Shown here piece after piece: positions 47,479 to 56,231 of a DNA stretch of 64,000 nt. Made by a program: the position numbers and the translations under genes. The notes beneath the pieces were generated by a model that was not told the DNA's origin, made no database searches, and was given only the letters and a program-made list of their open reading frames with translations. Location of the stretch: the NCBI GenBank assembly GCA_014695325.1, contig JACJNZ010000048.1, positions 124,001 to 188,000 on the forward strand. Reading direction: 5' to 3'. Within the stretch, counting starts at the first letter, position 1, and each line of letters starts with the position of its first letter. This DNA comes from Cyanobacteria bacterium FACHB-502. Lineage in GTDB: Bacteria; Cyanobacteriota; Cyanobacteriia; Elainellales; Elainellaceae.

Positions 47479-48414
47479 ATGAGCGGAACCTACAAGGCGA
47501 TCGGAATTAATCTCAAGAGTACGCCCCTGGGTGAGTCCGATCGGCTGCTGACGATTCTGACCGAGGAATTGGGGCTACTGCGAGTGGTCGCGCCTGGTTC
47601 ACGCAAGCATAAGTCCAGTTTGGGTGGACGCAGCGGCTTATTTGTGGTGAATAATTTGCTGATTGTCAGCGGCAAGAATTTAGATAAAGTGATTCAGGCA
47701 GAAACCGTCGAGTCGTTTCCCGGGCTGAGCCAGGATCTGAAAAAGCTCACAGCAGCTCAATATCTGGCGGAGCTTGCCCTCTATCAAGCTCTCAGCGAGC
47801 AGTCTCAGGCAGATTTATTTCACTTGCTGTGCGAACATTTGACCCGACTGGAAACGCTATCCGGAATTGTGACGCTGCCCTGTCTGGTTCACGCCATGTT
47901 TCATCTGCTGGCCCTTGCCGGAATTGCGCCTCAGGTGTTTCGCTGCGGTGTCACTCAAAAAGAAATTACTCCTGATTTTTCTGACCCAGATTGGCGCACG
48001 GGCTTTAGCAGTGTTGCGGGTGGTGTGGTGCTGCTGTCGGAGTTGGCCAATCTGCGTCTCGACACGGCTCCTCCGCGTAAAGCCCCGTCTGGTGCGCCGA
48101 AGATTCTTTCAGATCACCCCCACGAGGGAACTGCTTCGCATCGCACTACAAATTTCACCCAAACTCCCCCAGAGCTACATGCCCAAATCACTGCGATCGA
48201 GCTATACCTGCTTCAGCAGTTGACGAAACCCGACTTGCTAGAAACACTGATGCAGGCTGACCCTCCCGCCTTTGCTTCTAATCAGATTTGGCTTCCCATC
48301 GAGCGGATTCTGCGTCACTATGCTCAATATCACTTTGACCGACCGATTCGCTCGGCTACCCTGATTGATCCCTGTTTTGCTCCGGCTAGTGACCTTTCTC
48401 TCCAGAAACTATGA
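47479..48414 (+). CDS. recO: DNA repair protein RecO
   Basis: RecO loads RecA on gaps with RecR and anneals single strands coated with SSB. The N-terminal OB-fold is clear (YKAIGINLKSTPLGESDRLLTILTEELGLLRVVAPGSRKHKSSLGGR), followed by an all-helical C-terminal region. At 311 residues it is about 60 longer than average because of a polar insertion (about residues 195-235) with SGAPKILSDHPHEGTASHRT. The zinc-binding cysteines of some RecO proteins are absent. It overlaps the MFS gene by four bases. Confidence 0.93.
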   Translation: MSGTYKAIGINLKSTPLGESDRLLTILTEELGLLRVVAPGSRKHKSSLGGRSGLFVVNNLLIVSGKNLDKVIQAETVESFPGLSQDLKKLTAAQYLAELALYQALSEQSQADLFHLLCEHLTRLETLSGIVTLPCLVHAMFHLLALAGIAPQVFRCGVTQKEITPDFSDPDWRTGFSSVAGGVVLLSELANLRLDTAPPRKAPSGAPKILSDHPHEGTASHRTTNFTQTPPELHAQITAIELYLLQQLTKPDLLETLMQADPPAFASNQIWLPIERILRHYAQYHFDRPIRSATLIDPCFAPASDLSLQKL

Positions 48415-50117
48415 TGCGATCGTTTGACAATCTCCCAACTTCAGCGTCCATTTCTCGATCTAATCCGCTTAATCCTGGGATTGGAGAAGGGTGTGGAGGC
48501 ATGGCAGCGGACTCAGGACAGTTGGGCCTGGGACAGCCGCATCTGGGACAAGTCAACCGTCAGAATTCCAGTCCTTCTTCGTCTCGGCTACCGGACTATG
48601 TGCTATGTGCCGATGGAGACGATCGTTTTGATCCATCTGCTGACCTCGGTGTCATTTCGCAGTCTACCGTTTCGGACTCGTCGCAGAAAACCTGGGACGG
48701 TCAAACTCACCTCGGTCGGTCTGAGCAGGGAAACAAAGCAGCAGGAAATCACTTAAACGGCTCCAATGGTACTGGGGGGAACGGCAACGGTTCTCATGGC
48801 AGCGATCAGAGCCAGCAGGCAACCGCTTCGGAGCCGGGATTGGTGCCCGTGCTAAAGAACCGCGCCTTCCTTACCCTTTGGGGCGGGCAGGTGTTTTCTC
48901 AAATTGCTGACAAGGTTTATTTAGTGCTGATGATCGCTCTGATTGCCAATCGCTTTCAGGCAGCGGATCAATCGATTAGCGGTTGGGTATCATCGCTGAT
49001 GATCGCGTTCACGATTCCCGCTGTACTGTTTGGCTCGATCGCTGGGGTTTTTGTCGATCACTGGCGCAAGCGGGCAGTGCTGGTATCCACGAATCTGCTG
49101 CGGGGCGGACTGGTGCTAAGTGTGCCGTTTCTGCTCTGGATTTCGCAGGGCTGGAGTGCTTTGGGCGGTCTGCCTGTAGGATTTTTGATAGTGCTGGGCG
49201 TGACGTTCCTGGTCTCAACGCTGACGCAGTTTTTTGCTCCGGCTGAGCAGGCAGTGATTCCGCTGATTGTCGATCGCCGTCATTTGCTCTCGGCAAACTC
49301 GCTCTACACCATGACGATGATGGCATCGGTGATTGTGGGATTTGCCCTAGGAGAACCTTTGCTGGCTCTGGCAGATATGATTGCTGCACCGATCGCCGCT
49401 CAGTTTCACCTGCCTCCAGCGATCGGGAAAGAAGTTTTAGTAGGCGGCAGCTATGTGATTGCGGGACTGATGCTAATCTTCCTGCAAACGAATGAAAAGA
49501 CGATCGACTCCGACGAATCCCTACCTGATGTCTGGAATAACATTCGCGACGGGTTGCGCTATCTGAAGGAGAAGAGCCACGTTCGGGCAGCCCTACTGCA
49601 TTTGGTAATCTTGTTCTCGACCTTTGCGGCTCTGGCGGTGTTGGCAGTGCGCTTGGCAGAAGTCATGCCGGAAATCAAATCTTCCCAGTTTGGCTTTTTG
49701 CTGGCGGCTGGCGGCGTAGGAATGGCGATTGGGGCAGTGGTGGTCGGACAATTTGGGCAGCGGTTTACGCGCAGTCAGTTGAGCCTGTATGGGTCGATCG
49801 GCATGGGTGTTGCGCTTGCCCTGATTGCGGTGACGGCTCATCGTCTGATCATTATGCTGCCGCTGCTGGTGCTGCTTGGGTCTTGTGCGGCGATTGCCGG
49901 AATTCCCATGCAGACCGCTATTCAGGAAGAAACCCCAGAAGAGATGCGCGGCAAGGTGTTTGGGCTACAAAACAATGCTATTAACATTGCGCTGAGCCTG
50001 CCGTTGGCATTAGCAGGGGTAGCAGAAACATTCTTTGGGCTGCGGGCAGTGTTTCTGGGACTAGCCGTGCTGGTAATCGGGGGTGGAACGCTCACCTGGT
50101 CAATTTCTCGGAAGTAG
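48411..50117 (+). CDS. MFS transporter with a long polar N-terminal tail
   Basis: This 568-residue major facilitator protein has an N-terminal region of about 145 residues that is rich in Ser, Gly, Asn and Gln and without helices, followed by about twelve membrane segments (LWGGQVFSQIADKVYLVLMIAL is the first). The cytoplasmic GxxxDxxRR-type loop is visible as GVFVDHWRKRAVL. It resembles the MFS3/enterobactin-exporter-like group. The substrate is unknown. It overlaps recO (ATGA), suggesting translational coupling. The tail might be an annotation extension, but no ATG lies near residue 145. Confidence 0.88.
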   Translation: MMRSFDNLPTSASISRSNPLNPGIGEGCGGMAADSGQLGLGQPHLGQVNRQNSSPSSSRLPDYVLCADGDDRFDPSADLGVISQSTVSDSSQKTWDGQTHLGRSEQGNKAAGNHLNGSNGTGGNGNGSHGSDQSQQATASEPGLVPVLKNRAFLTLWGGQVFSQIADKVYLVLMIALIANRFQAADQSISGWVSSLMIAFTIPAVLFGSIAGVFVDHWRKRAVLVSTNLLRGGLVLSVPFLLWISQGWSALGGLPVGFLIVLGVTFLVSTLTQFFAPAEQAVIPLIVDRRHLLSANSLYTMTMMASVIVGFALGEPLLALADMIAAPIAAQFHLPPAIGKEVLVGGSYVIAGLMLIFLQTNEKTIDSDESLPDVWNNIRDGLRYLKEKSHVRAALLHLVILFSTFAALAVLAVRLAEVMPEIKSSQFGFLLAAGGVGMAIGAVVVGQFGQRFTRSQLSLYGSIGMGVALALIAVTAHRLIIMLPLLVLLGSCAAIAGIPMQTAIQEETPEEMRGKVFGLQNNAINIALSLPLALAGVAETFFGLRAVFLGLAVLVIGGGTLTWSISRK

Positions 50118-50194
50118 AATGTTGCAGAAGGGACAGGACACACTAAAATCCTTAATACAAGATTTAATGATCCTGATTAAGTGAATCCTGTTGA

Positions 50195-51346
50195 ATGCAC
50201 ATTGCCTGGATAGGAAAGAAATCTCCGTTTTGTGGCAACGTCACCTACGGTCGAGAAGTGACTAACGCGCTCTTAGACCGAGGCTACCGAGTCAGCTTTC
50301 TCCATTTCGCCCAAGAAGAGACGGGCGTGACGAACGAATGGGGAGATTGCCAGGAAGTCTCGATTCCTTTTCTTTATAAGTCCCAAATCTATACCATTCC
50401 TTCGCCGAAATCGAGTCGGGTGCTGACCGAAGCACTTCGCCAGCTAAAGCCCGATCTAGTTCATGCGTCGCTCACGCTGTCGCCCCTCGACTTTCTGCTG
50501 CCGGAAATCTGTCAGGAGCTAAACTTACCCCTGGTTGCTACCTTTCATCCCGCCTTTGCCCGTAAAGCGAGAAATTTTACCTCTGGGACTCAGCACCTTA
50601 CTTATCAGCTTTATGCCCCTTCGCTAGCAAACTACGATCGCACGATCGTCTTTTCTAAGCTTCAGCGCGATCTGCTCATTCGTCTGGGGGTTCCCAAGCA
50701 GCGGCTTGCCGTAATTCCAAACGGTGTGGATGCCGACAAATACTCGCCTGGGCTGTCCAAGCTAAAAGCAGAACTCAAGGCACAGCGTATCTTTGTTTAT
50801 CAGGGGCGCATCTCGGTCGAAAAGAACGTCGAAGCCATGCTGCGCGCCTGGAAGCAGGCAGAAATGAACTGCTACAGCAAGTTAGTGGTCGTAGGCAATG
50901 GTCCGCTGGCTCCGTCTCTTATGAGTACCTATGGCGAGGAGCAAGGTGTTATCTGGTTAGGCTTTGTAGCTGACGAGCGGCAGCGAATTCAAATCCTGCG
51001 CGGCTCGGATGTGTTTATTCTGCCGTCTTTGGTGGAAGGGCTATCTCTGTCGCTGCTGGAAGCGATGAGCTGTGGGGTTGCTTGCCTTGCCACTGATGCG
51101 GGTGCAGATGGTGAAGTGCTGGAAAAAGGCGCAGGAGTGGTTCTCAGTACGCAAAGAGTTGCGACTCAGCTTCAAACGCTTTTGCCCCTATTCCAGGATC
51201 ACCCAGAACTGACCATGCTCCTGGGGCGCAAAGCCCGTCAGCGTGTTCTCGATCGCTATACCCTCAGCCAAAACATTACCCAGCTTGAGGTGCTGTATCA
51301 TCAGGTGCTTCAAGAACAGCGCGTCTATCTCAGCAGTTCAAGCTAG
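50195..51346 (+). CDS. GT4-family glycosyltransferase, possibly DgdA-like
   Basis: This 383-residue GT-B enzyme starts MHIAWIGKKSPFCGNVTYGREV. The donor half contains RIFVYQGRISVEKNVEAMLRAW (about 198-219) and E-x7-E in PSLVEGLSLSLLEAMSCGV (about 278-296). From memory, its start and length resemble cyanobacterial digalactosyldiacylglycerol synthase DgdA, which adds the second galactose to thylakoid lipid. That link needs a database check, so I give no symbol. It lies 78 bases after the MFS gene. Confidence 0.8.
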   Translation: MHIAWIGKKSPFCGNVTYGREVTNALLDRGYRVSFLHFAQEETGVTNEWGDCQEVSIPFLYKSQIYTIPSPKSSRVLTEALRQLKPDLVHASLTLSPLDFLLPEICQELNLPLVATFHPAFARKARNFTSGTQHLTYQLYAPSLANYDRTIVFSKLQRDLLIRLGVPKQRLAVIPNGVDADKYSPGLSKLKAELKAQRIFVYQGRISVEKNVEAMLRAWKQAEMNCYSKLVVVGNGPLAPSLMSTYGEEQGVIWLGFVADERQRIQILRGSDVFILPSLVEGLSLSLLEAMSCGVACLATDAGADGEVLEKGAGVVLSTQRVATQLQTLLPLFQDHPELTMLLGRKARQRVLDRYTLSQNITQLEVLYHQVLQEQRVYLSSSS

Positions 51347-51699
51347 CGATCGGCTAGATAGACACAAGGAATGCTCATACCTAAAGGCGGCTAACCTTAG
51401 AGCGGCTAATTTTTAAGCAGCTTACTTTGGATTCTTGCCTGAATTTTCCCAGCACACCGATATAGAATCATTTCCACCAAACTATACAGAGAGCCAGCCT
51501 TTTCTAAGTTCAAAATGGAAAGGTAAGGCTGGTCGGGTGGAGTTGATGCTTCACGATTTATAGGAGTTTCTATTTTTAGAATTCCTGGTTAAATCAGAGC
51601 AATATCACTCGGTCGAGAGATGATTTTTTGAACTTTTGAGGTTGGGAAATGGTTGGTTTTCAAGCACTTTTGGGTTTATGTTAAGCGATGTAACAATAA
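51347..51699. other. Leader region before the RHH-Ycf46 block
   Basis: About 350 bases without a gene. The operator and promoter follow at 51700-51751. Confidence 0.45.
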
Positions 51700-51715
51700 T
51701 GCTGTCATGACAGCA
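51700..51715. promoter_or_regulatory. Perfect 16-bp palindrome, likely operator
   Basis: TGCTGTCATGACAGCA reads the same on both strands. A further half-site (TTGACAG at 51723-51729) coincides with the -35 box, eight bases away. The next gene encodes a ribbon-helix-helix-like protein, so autoregulation is plausible. Confidence 0.65.
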
Positions 51716-51722
51716 AGCCGTC

Positions 51723-51751
51723 TTGACAGTACCTGTTTTGCCGTTTATCGT
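51723..51751 (+). promoter_or_regulatory. Promoter of the RHH-like gene
   Basis: TTGACA (51723-51728, exact consensus) and TATCGT (51746-51751) are 17 bases apart. Transcription would begin near 51758, about 30 bases before the ATG. Confidence 0.6.
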
Positions 51752-51789
51752 GTCATACATACCCGGGTATTCAATAAATAGTCGTTGTT

Positions 51790-52134
51790 ATGCAAGACAA
51801 GCACAAAGTTACGCTATACCTTCCTCCAGACCTGCACCGCCAGCTCAAAATTCGTTCCGCAGTTGAATTAGAGCCGATGTCCACAATCGCAGAGCGTGCA
51901 ATTGTTTTCTATCTCACTCATTCTGAAGTAGTTGATGAGGTAGAAGCAGCTCACGGGCAAACTCACCGGGTTTACAGTTGCCCCGAATGTGCAAGTTTGC
52001 TCGTTCTGAAAGAGGGAGAGATGGCGGCTCTGAGCGGTCAAGCGGAGATTCCGTTAGACGAAGAAGCATCGGTAGAGCGACTTCCAAAGGGTTCTCCCGA
52101 TCAGCGAGGCGAGGGCGAACTGGTTCCCTGCTAG
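51790..52134 (+). CDS. Ribbon-helix-helix-like protein with CxxC motif
   Basis: This is a 114-residue protein. Residues 4-50 (HKVTLYLPPDLHRQLKIRSAVELEPMSTIAERAIVFYL) fit the CopG/Arc ribbon-helix-helix DNA-binding fold: one beta strand and two helices. A Cys-Pro-Glu-Cys pair follows (about residues 59-62), suggesting a half zinc-ribbon, and the protein ends in a Cys. The last 30 residues are acidic. It lies behind a strong promoter and a perfect palindrome and before ycf46. It is probably a repressor of its own operon. The zinc idea and target are inference. I do not know a name for it. Confidence 0.75.
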   Translation: MQDKHKVTLYLPPDLHRQLKIRSAVELEPMSTIAERAIVFYLTHSEVVDEVEAAHGQTHRVYSCPECASLLVLKEGEMAALSGQAEIPLDEEASVERLPKGSPDQRGEGELVPC

Positions 52135-52271
52135 GTTCTTCTTGTTATTAAAAGTTTGCTTGCTTCAGTAGTTTTGATTTGAACGTGAAATTGTCTTTTT
52201 CAGCGTTGGACTTCTGTTACCCAGTTTGGCAGTTGTCTACTCCTGACATCTGCACCGTCTCTTAATAGGTC

Positions 52272-53825
52272 ATGGTTATGAAAGAAGAACTTAATATTCT
52301 AGTTCAGGCTCAATATCCTCTGATCTACCTCGTCACGTCTGAGGAGGAGCGGGCAGAGCAAGCAATTTCATCGCTGGTGCAGACAAAGCCATCTCGAAGA
52401 ATTTTTGTCTGGACGATGACTCACGGAATTGTTGAGTATGGTCAACCCAGAAATGTTACTCAGCACAATACCGTTGCTCCTGAAGCGGCGATCGAGTGGG
52501 TAGTACGTCAAAAGGAACCCGGTCTCTACGTCTTTAAAGATTTGCACCCGTTCCTTGATTCGCCTGGTGTCACGCGCTGGCTGCGAGATGCGATCGCGAG
52601 CTTCAAGGATGCCCAGAAGACAATTATTCTCATGTCTCCAGTACAGACTGTGCCGATTGAGCTAGAAAAAGAGGTGGTGGTGGTAGATTATGCCCTGCCT
52701 TCTCTGGAAGAGCTGAATCAAGTACTCACTCATCAACTAGACCAAATTCAGCGTGAGCAGCGTGAGCGGGCTCGCCTGGGTCGCCCTGACCCGACTCGGA
52801 TTTCGACCGAAGCGCGTGAGAAGCTGCTGAAAGCAACGCTGGGTTTAACTCGCGATGAAGCTGAAAAAGTCTATCGCAAGGCATATGTAATGTCTGGGCG
52901 GTTGACGGAGACTGAAGTAGATATCGTTTTAACTGAGAAGAAGCAGCTTATCCGTCGCAATGGCATTCTGGAGTACATCGAAGAAGATGAAACCCTAGAT
53001 GCGGTTGGCGGACTAGAGGAGCTAAAGCACTGGTTGCGCCAGCGATCGAACGCCTTTACCGAGCGGGCAAGAGAGTACGGATTGCCTCAGCCAAAAGGGA
53101 TGCTGATTCTGGGTGTTCCGGGCTGTGGAAAGTCGCTCATTGCAAAAACAACTTCCCGCCTCTGGGGTCTGCCGCTGCTGCGGTTAGATATGGGACGAGT
53201 TTACGATGGCTCAATGGTGGGTCGATCAGAAGCAAATTTGAGAAATGCGCTAAAAACGGCTGAGTCAATCTCCCCAGCGATTCTGTTCATTGATGAAATT
53301 GACAAAGCGTTTGCAGGTAGTGCAGGGTCAGCGGATTCTGATGGAGGTACTTCCAGCCGGATCTTTGGTTCTTTCCTGACCTGGATGCAGGAAAAGTCAT
53401 CGCCTGTATTTGTAATGGCAACGGCAAACCGGGTTGAGCGTTTGCCTGGAGAATTCCTCAGAAAAGGACGATTTGACGAAATTTTCTTCGTTGATCTGCC
53501 GAACAATGAGGAGCGCAAAGAGATTTTCAAGATTCACCTGTCCAAGCGTCGGCGCGATATTAGCCGCTTTGACCTGGATCAACTGGTGAAGGTTTGCGAA
53601 GGGTTTTCAGGTGCGGAGATTGAGCAGGCACTTGTTGCTGCAATGTACGAAGCATTTGCCCAGGATAGGGAATTCACCCAACTGGACATTATTGCAGCGA
53701 TTCGAGCCACGATGCCGCTCTCCAAGACCATGAGTGAGCAGGTGACTGCCCTGAGAGATTGGGCAGGACAAAGAGCAAGACCTGCTGCTTCTTCAGTTGC
53801 TGAATATCAGCGGCTGGAGTTCTAA
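52272..53825 (+). CDS. ycf46: AAA ATPase, Ycf46 family
   Basis: This is a 517-residue soluble AAA protein. The N-terminal domain (about 1-235) is family-specific (ELNILVQAQYPLIYLVTSEEERAEQAISSLV). The ATPase module has Walker A LGVPGCGKSLIAKT (about 280-293), Walker B AILFIDEIDKAFAG, sensor VFVMATANRVERLPGEFLRKGRFDEIFFVDLP with two arginine fingers, and a C-terminal helical lid. Ycf46 is conserved in cyanobacteria and red-algal plastids and has been linked to stress and inorganic-carbon responses. Its remodelling substrate is unknown. A second ATG (52278) nine bases after AGG may be the true start. Ycf35 follows 165 bases later. Confidence 0.92.
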   Translation: MVMKEELNILVQAQYPLIYLVTSEEERAEQAISSLVQTKPSRRIFVWTMTHGIVEYGQPRNVTQHNTVAPEAAIEWVVRQKEPGLYVFKDLHPFLDSPGVTRWLRDAIASFKDAQKTIILMSPVQTVPIELEKEVVVVDYALPSLEELNQVLTHQLDQIQREQRERARLGRPDPTRISTEAREKLLKATLGLTRDEAEKVYRKAYVMSGRLTETEVDIVLTEKKQLIRRNGILEYIEEDETLDAVGGLEELKHWLRQRSNAFTERAREYGLPQPKGMLILGVPGCGKSLIAKTTSRLWGLPLLRLDMGRVYDGSMVGRSEANLRNALKTAESISPAILFIDEIDKAFAGSAGSADSDGGTSSRIFGSFLTWMQEKSSPVFVMATANRVERLPGEFLRKGRFDEIFFVDLPNNEERKEIFKIHLSKRRRDISRFDLDQLVKVCEGFSGAEIEQALVAAMYEAFAQDREFTQLDIIAAIRATMPLSKTMSEQVTALRDWAGQRARPAASSVAEYQRLEF

Positions 53826-53990
53826 CAAGCTTTCTCTCCTGGTTCCCAACAGGCGAGGAAAGGCTAGCAACAGAAGCTAGCAGTCTAGTCCAAAGAGCCG
53901 TATCCGTTGGCATTCCAACCGCTTAGCGATCGGCGTAAACACTTCCTAACGTTTGTCGTTTCTCTCAACTTCTCTACAGGAGGAAATCCA

Positions 53991-54341
53991 ATGTCTCACT
54001 TTAGCACTCTGCGTACCAAGATCACCGAATCTGAAATTTTGAAGTCCTCGCTGCGGGATCTGGGTATCTCCGTGAAGACGGAAGCTGATGTACGTGGCTA
54101 CAACGGTCAGCGCGTTCGTGCAGACATCGTTGCTGTTTTGGATGGCGAGTATGATCTGGGCTGGTCTCGCAATGCAGATGGTTCTTTTGACCTGATTGCT
54201 GATCTGTGGGGTGTTGCTAAGAAGCACAACCAGACCGAATTGATTAACTCGATCAACCAGAAGTATGCTGTAAACAAGACGCTGGCTGAAGTTAAGCGTC
54301 CTGGTCTGCAAAACGCTAACGTGAAGCTGGTTGTTCAGTAA
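53991..54341 (+). CDS. ycf35: Ycf35 / DUF1257 family protein
   Basis: This is a 116-residue soluble protein, start MSHFSTLRTKITESEILKSSL. The ATG at 53991 is set by an exact AGGAGG seven bases ahead (53978-53983), one of the strongest ribosome-binding sites in the window; the open frame before it does not look like coding. Conserved segments include VRADIVAVLDGEYDLGWSRNADGSFDLIADLWGV. The family occurs in cyanobacteria and red-algal plastids and its function is unknown. Placed behind ycf46 and followed by a terminator, it may be a partner of that ATPase. The strong site suggests it is made in larger amounts. Confidence 0.92.
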   Translation: MSHFSTLRTKITESEILKSSLRDLGISVKTEADVRGYNGQRVRADIVAVLDGEYDLGWSRNADGSFDLIADLWGVAKKHNQTELINSINQKYAVNKTLAEVKRPGLQNANVKLVVQ

Positions 54342-54379
54342 GTTTTATCAGCGTTCCCAATTCGGCGGGTTAATCCATT

Positions 54380-54399
54380 ACGGGTTAGCCCGTTTTTTG
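54380..54399 (+). terminator. Intrinsic terminator after ycf35
   Basis: ACGGG (54380-54384) pairs with CCCGT (54389-54393) over a four-base loop and is followed by six T. It lies 39 bases after the ycf35 stop. Confidence 0.75.
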
Positions 54400-54718
54400 C
54401 GATCGAACAAACGCTCTATTCAGAAACATTAAGCATCCTGCTAGGTGAAAGCTTTTCGGGAGCTGTAGGCGTACAATTTAATCAGCAAAAGCGCGGCAAA
54501 GAAGGCGTTCCTGATGGGGAAATTGTCCAAACACAATTCTCAAAGGTTGACAATGCAACAGATTTAGCTGCAAAGCCGGCAGGAAAAATTTGGGATAATT
54601 ATGCCTCCCTATCCTGGAGCAGTAATTGAATGAGCACAGCTCTTTTACTATAAAGAATGCAAAAAGAGGCAAAATATAATTCGCCTCTCGTTGAGATATT
54701 CGATGAAATTGAGCAGAA
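54400..54718. other. Gap holding a start-less protein-like frame
   Basis: A plus-strand frame with no ATG, GTG or TTG stays open through to a TGA at 54627-54629. It reads like protein near its end (GVQFNQQKRGKEGVPDGEI). It may be a gene remnant or chance. Nothing else is seen. Confidence 0.35.
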
Positions 54719-55873
54719 TTACGCTTGAGTTAATACCTGAGCAGCAGCAGCAACGCCAGCGCCAGGAGATGAGTTCTCGTAGTGCAGCTCTTGCAGTGCA
54801 GCTTCGATCGCACTTACTGCAGTCAGAATATCGCGATCGCTGACAAATCCCAGGTGTCCGACTCGGAAGATTTTGCCTTTGAGCTGATCTTGTCCGCCTG
54901 CCAGGATAATATCAAATTTCTTCTTCAGAATCGATCGAATCTGCTCAGCTTCGACATTGACTGGAGCAACGGCAGTAATCGCAGGGCTTGCATTCGAGTC
55001 AGCCGCAAATAGGGGCAGTCCCAAGGCTTTCATAGCAGCGCGGGTCGCCTCGGTATGGCGACGATGGCGAGCGAAGATATTTTCTAGCCCTTCTGCTTGC
55101 ATTAGCTTCAGAGCAACCTGAAGCGCGAAGAACATATTGACTGCGGGAGTAAAGGGGGTGCTGTTTTCTTTTGCAGATTTGCGATATTTGCCCAGATCCA
55201 GGTAGAAGCGCGGCAGTTTTGCGGTTTCGTATGACTTCCAGGCTCTGGAACTAACTGCGACAAATCCTAATCCGGGCGGCAGCATGAATCCTTTTTGTGA
55301 ACCAGATGCGACGACATCTAAGCCCCACTCATCGATCGGTACACTGGTTGCACCTAGACTGGTAACAGCATCGACCATGATCAGAGCTTCGCCGTGCGCT
55401 TTCACATACCGGCTGATCGTTTCCAGATCGTTCAATACCCCAGTTGATGTTTCGCTGTGGGTGACGATCACCGCTTTGATTTGCTTTTCGGTGTCGGCTT
55501 CGAGACGCTCCCGGAAAGCTTCAGGATCAACAGGCTTGCCCCATTCTGCGGTGACCTGCTCGACGTTGACGCCATAAACCTGACAAACTTTTGCCCAGCG
55601 TTCGCTAAATTTGCCGTTGTTGCCCACTAGGACTCGATCACCCGGACTCAGGAAGTTGATCATTCCGGCTTCCATTGCCCCGGTGCCGCTGGCTGCCAGA
55701 ATCAGCACATCGTTTTGCGTTTGATGCAGCCACTTCAAGCCCTCGACCACTTCTGCCATAATCTTGGCAAAATCGCCGCTGCGATGTCCGATTGGGTGCT
55801 TTGCCAGTGCCAGCAATACCTGTTCGGGCACAGGGGTTGGACCCGGAATCATCAACATTAACTTATCGTCCAT
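54719..55873 (-). CDS. Serine/alanine--glyoxylate aminotransferase family
   Basis: This is a 384-residue class V PLP-dependent aminotransferase. The PLP lysine is Lys194 in VASGSQKGFMLPPGLG. Other features are IPGPTPVPEQVLLALAKHPIGHRS, SGTGAMEAGMINFL, and the Asp in MVDAVTSLGATSVPIDEW that contacts the pyridine nitrogen. In a cyanobacterium the likely job is transamination of glyoxylate from photorespiration with alanine or serine. Some relatives were once named as the 42-kDa soluble hydrogenase subunit, which is misleading. It is a single gene. Confidence 0.9.
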   Translation of the reverse strand: MDDKLMLMIPGPTPVPEQVLLALAKHPIGHRSGDFAKIMAEVVEGLKWLHQTQNDVLILAASGTGAMEAGMINFLSPGDRVLVGNNGKFSERWAKVCQVYGVNVEQVTAEWGKPVDPEAFRERLEADTEKQIKAVIVTHSETSTGVLNDLETISRYVKAHGEALIMVDAVTSLGATSVPIDEWGLDVVASGSQKGFMLPPGLGFVAVSSRAWKSYETAKLPRFYLDLGKYRKSAKENSTPFTPAVNMFFALQVALKLMQAEGLENIFARHRRHTEATRAAMKALGLPLFAADSNASPAITAVAPVNVEAEQIRSILKKKFDIILAGGQDQLKGKIFRVGHLGFVSDRDILTAVSAIEAALQELHYENSSPGAGVAAAAQVLTQA

Positions 55874-56231
55874 TGCTCTGTCCTGCTGCTCTGATCTGTG
55901 GAGTTCGTTGTGATAAGATTCAAACCCTGATCATACAACTTTTAAGCCTATCCAATTTTTTGATGCTCAGAAGCTAACGTTGTCATTCTCTAAATTTCAG
56001 GCAGTCATGACGTTGCAAGGATGATAAGGGAATCGAGGGAATGTAGGAAGGCAAATGGGGTGCAGTTGGGAGATGGCTCTGGGAAGGAGCAGGAATCGGG
56101 GAAATAAGGGGAACTAGGATTAGCAATTCTGCCCAATGCATTTTGTCTGAAGTCAATTTTGTCTGAACTCAAGGTGCGATCGTCTAGATTGAAACACAAG
56201 CATGAAAGCGTTTGACGAACCAGGAAGAGGA
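55874..56231. other. Gap upstream of the aminotransferase gene
   Basis: Two minus-strand genes flank it. A purine-rich stretch (56017-56110) is present. I see no gene or RNA. Confidence 0.4.
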
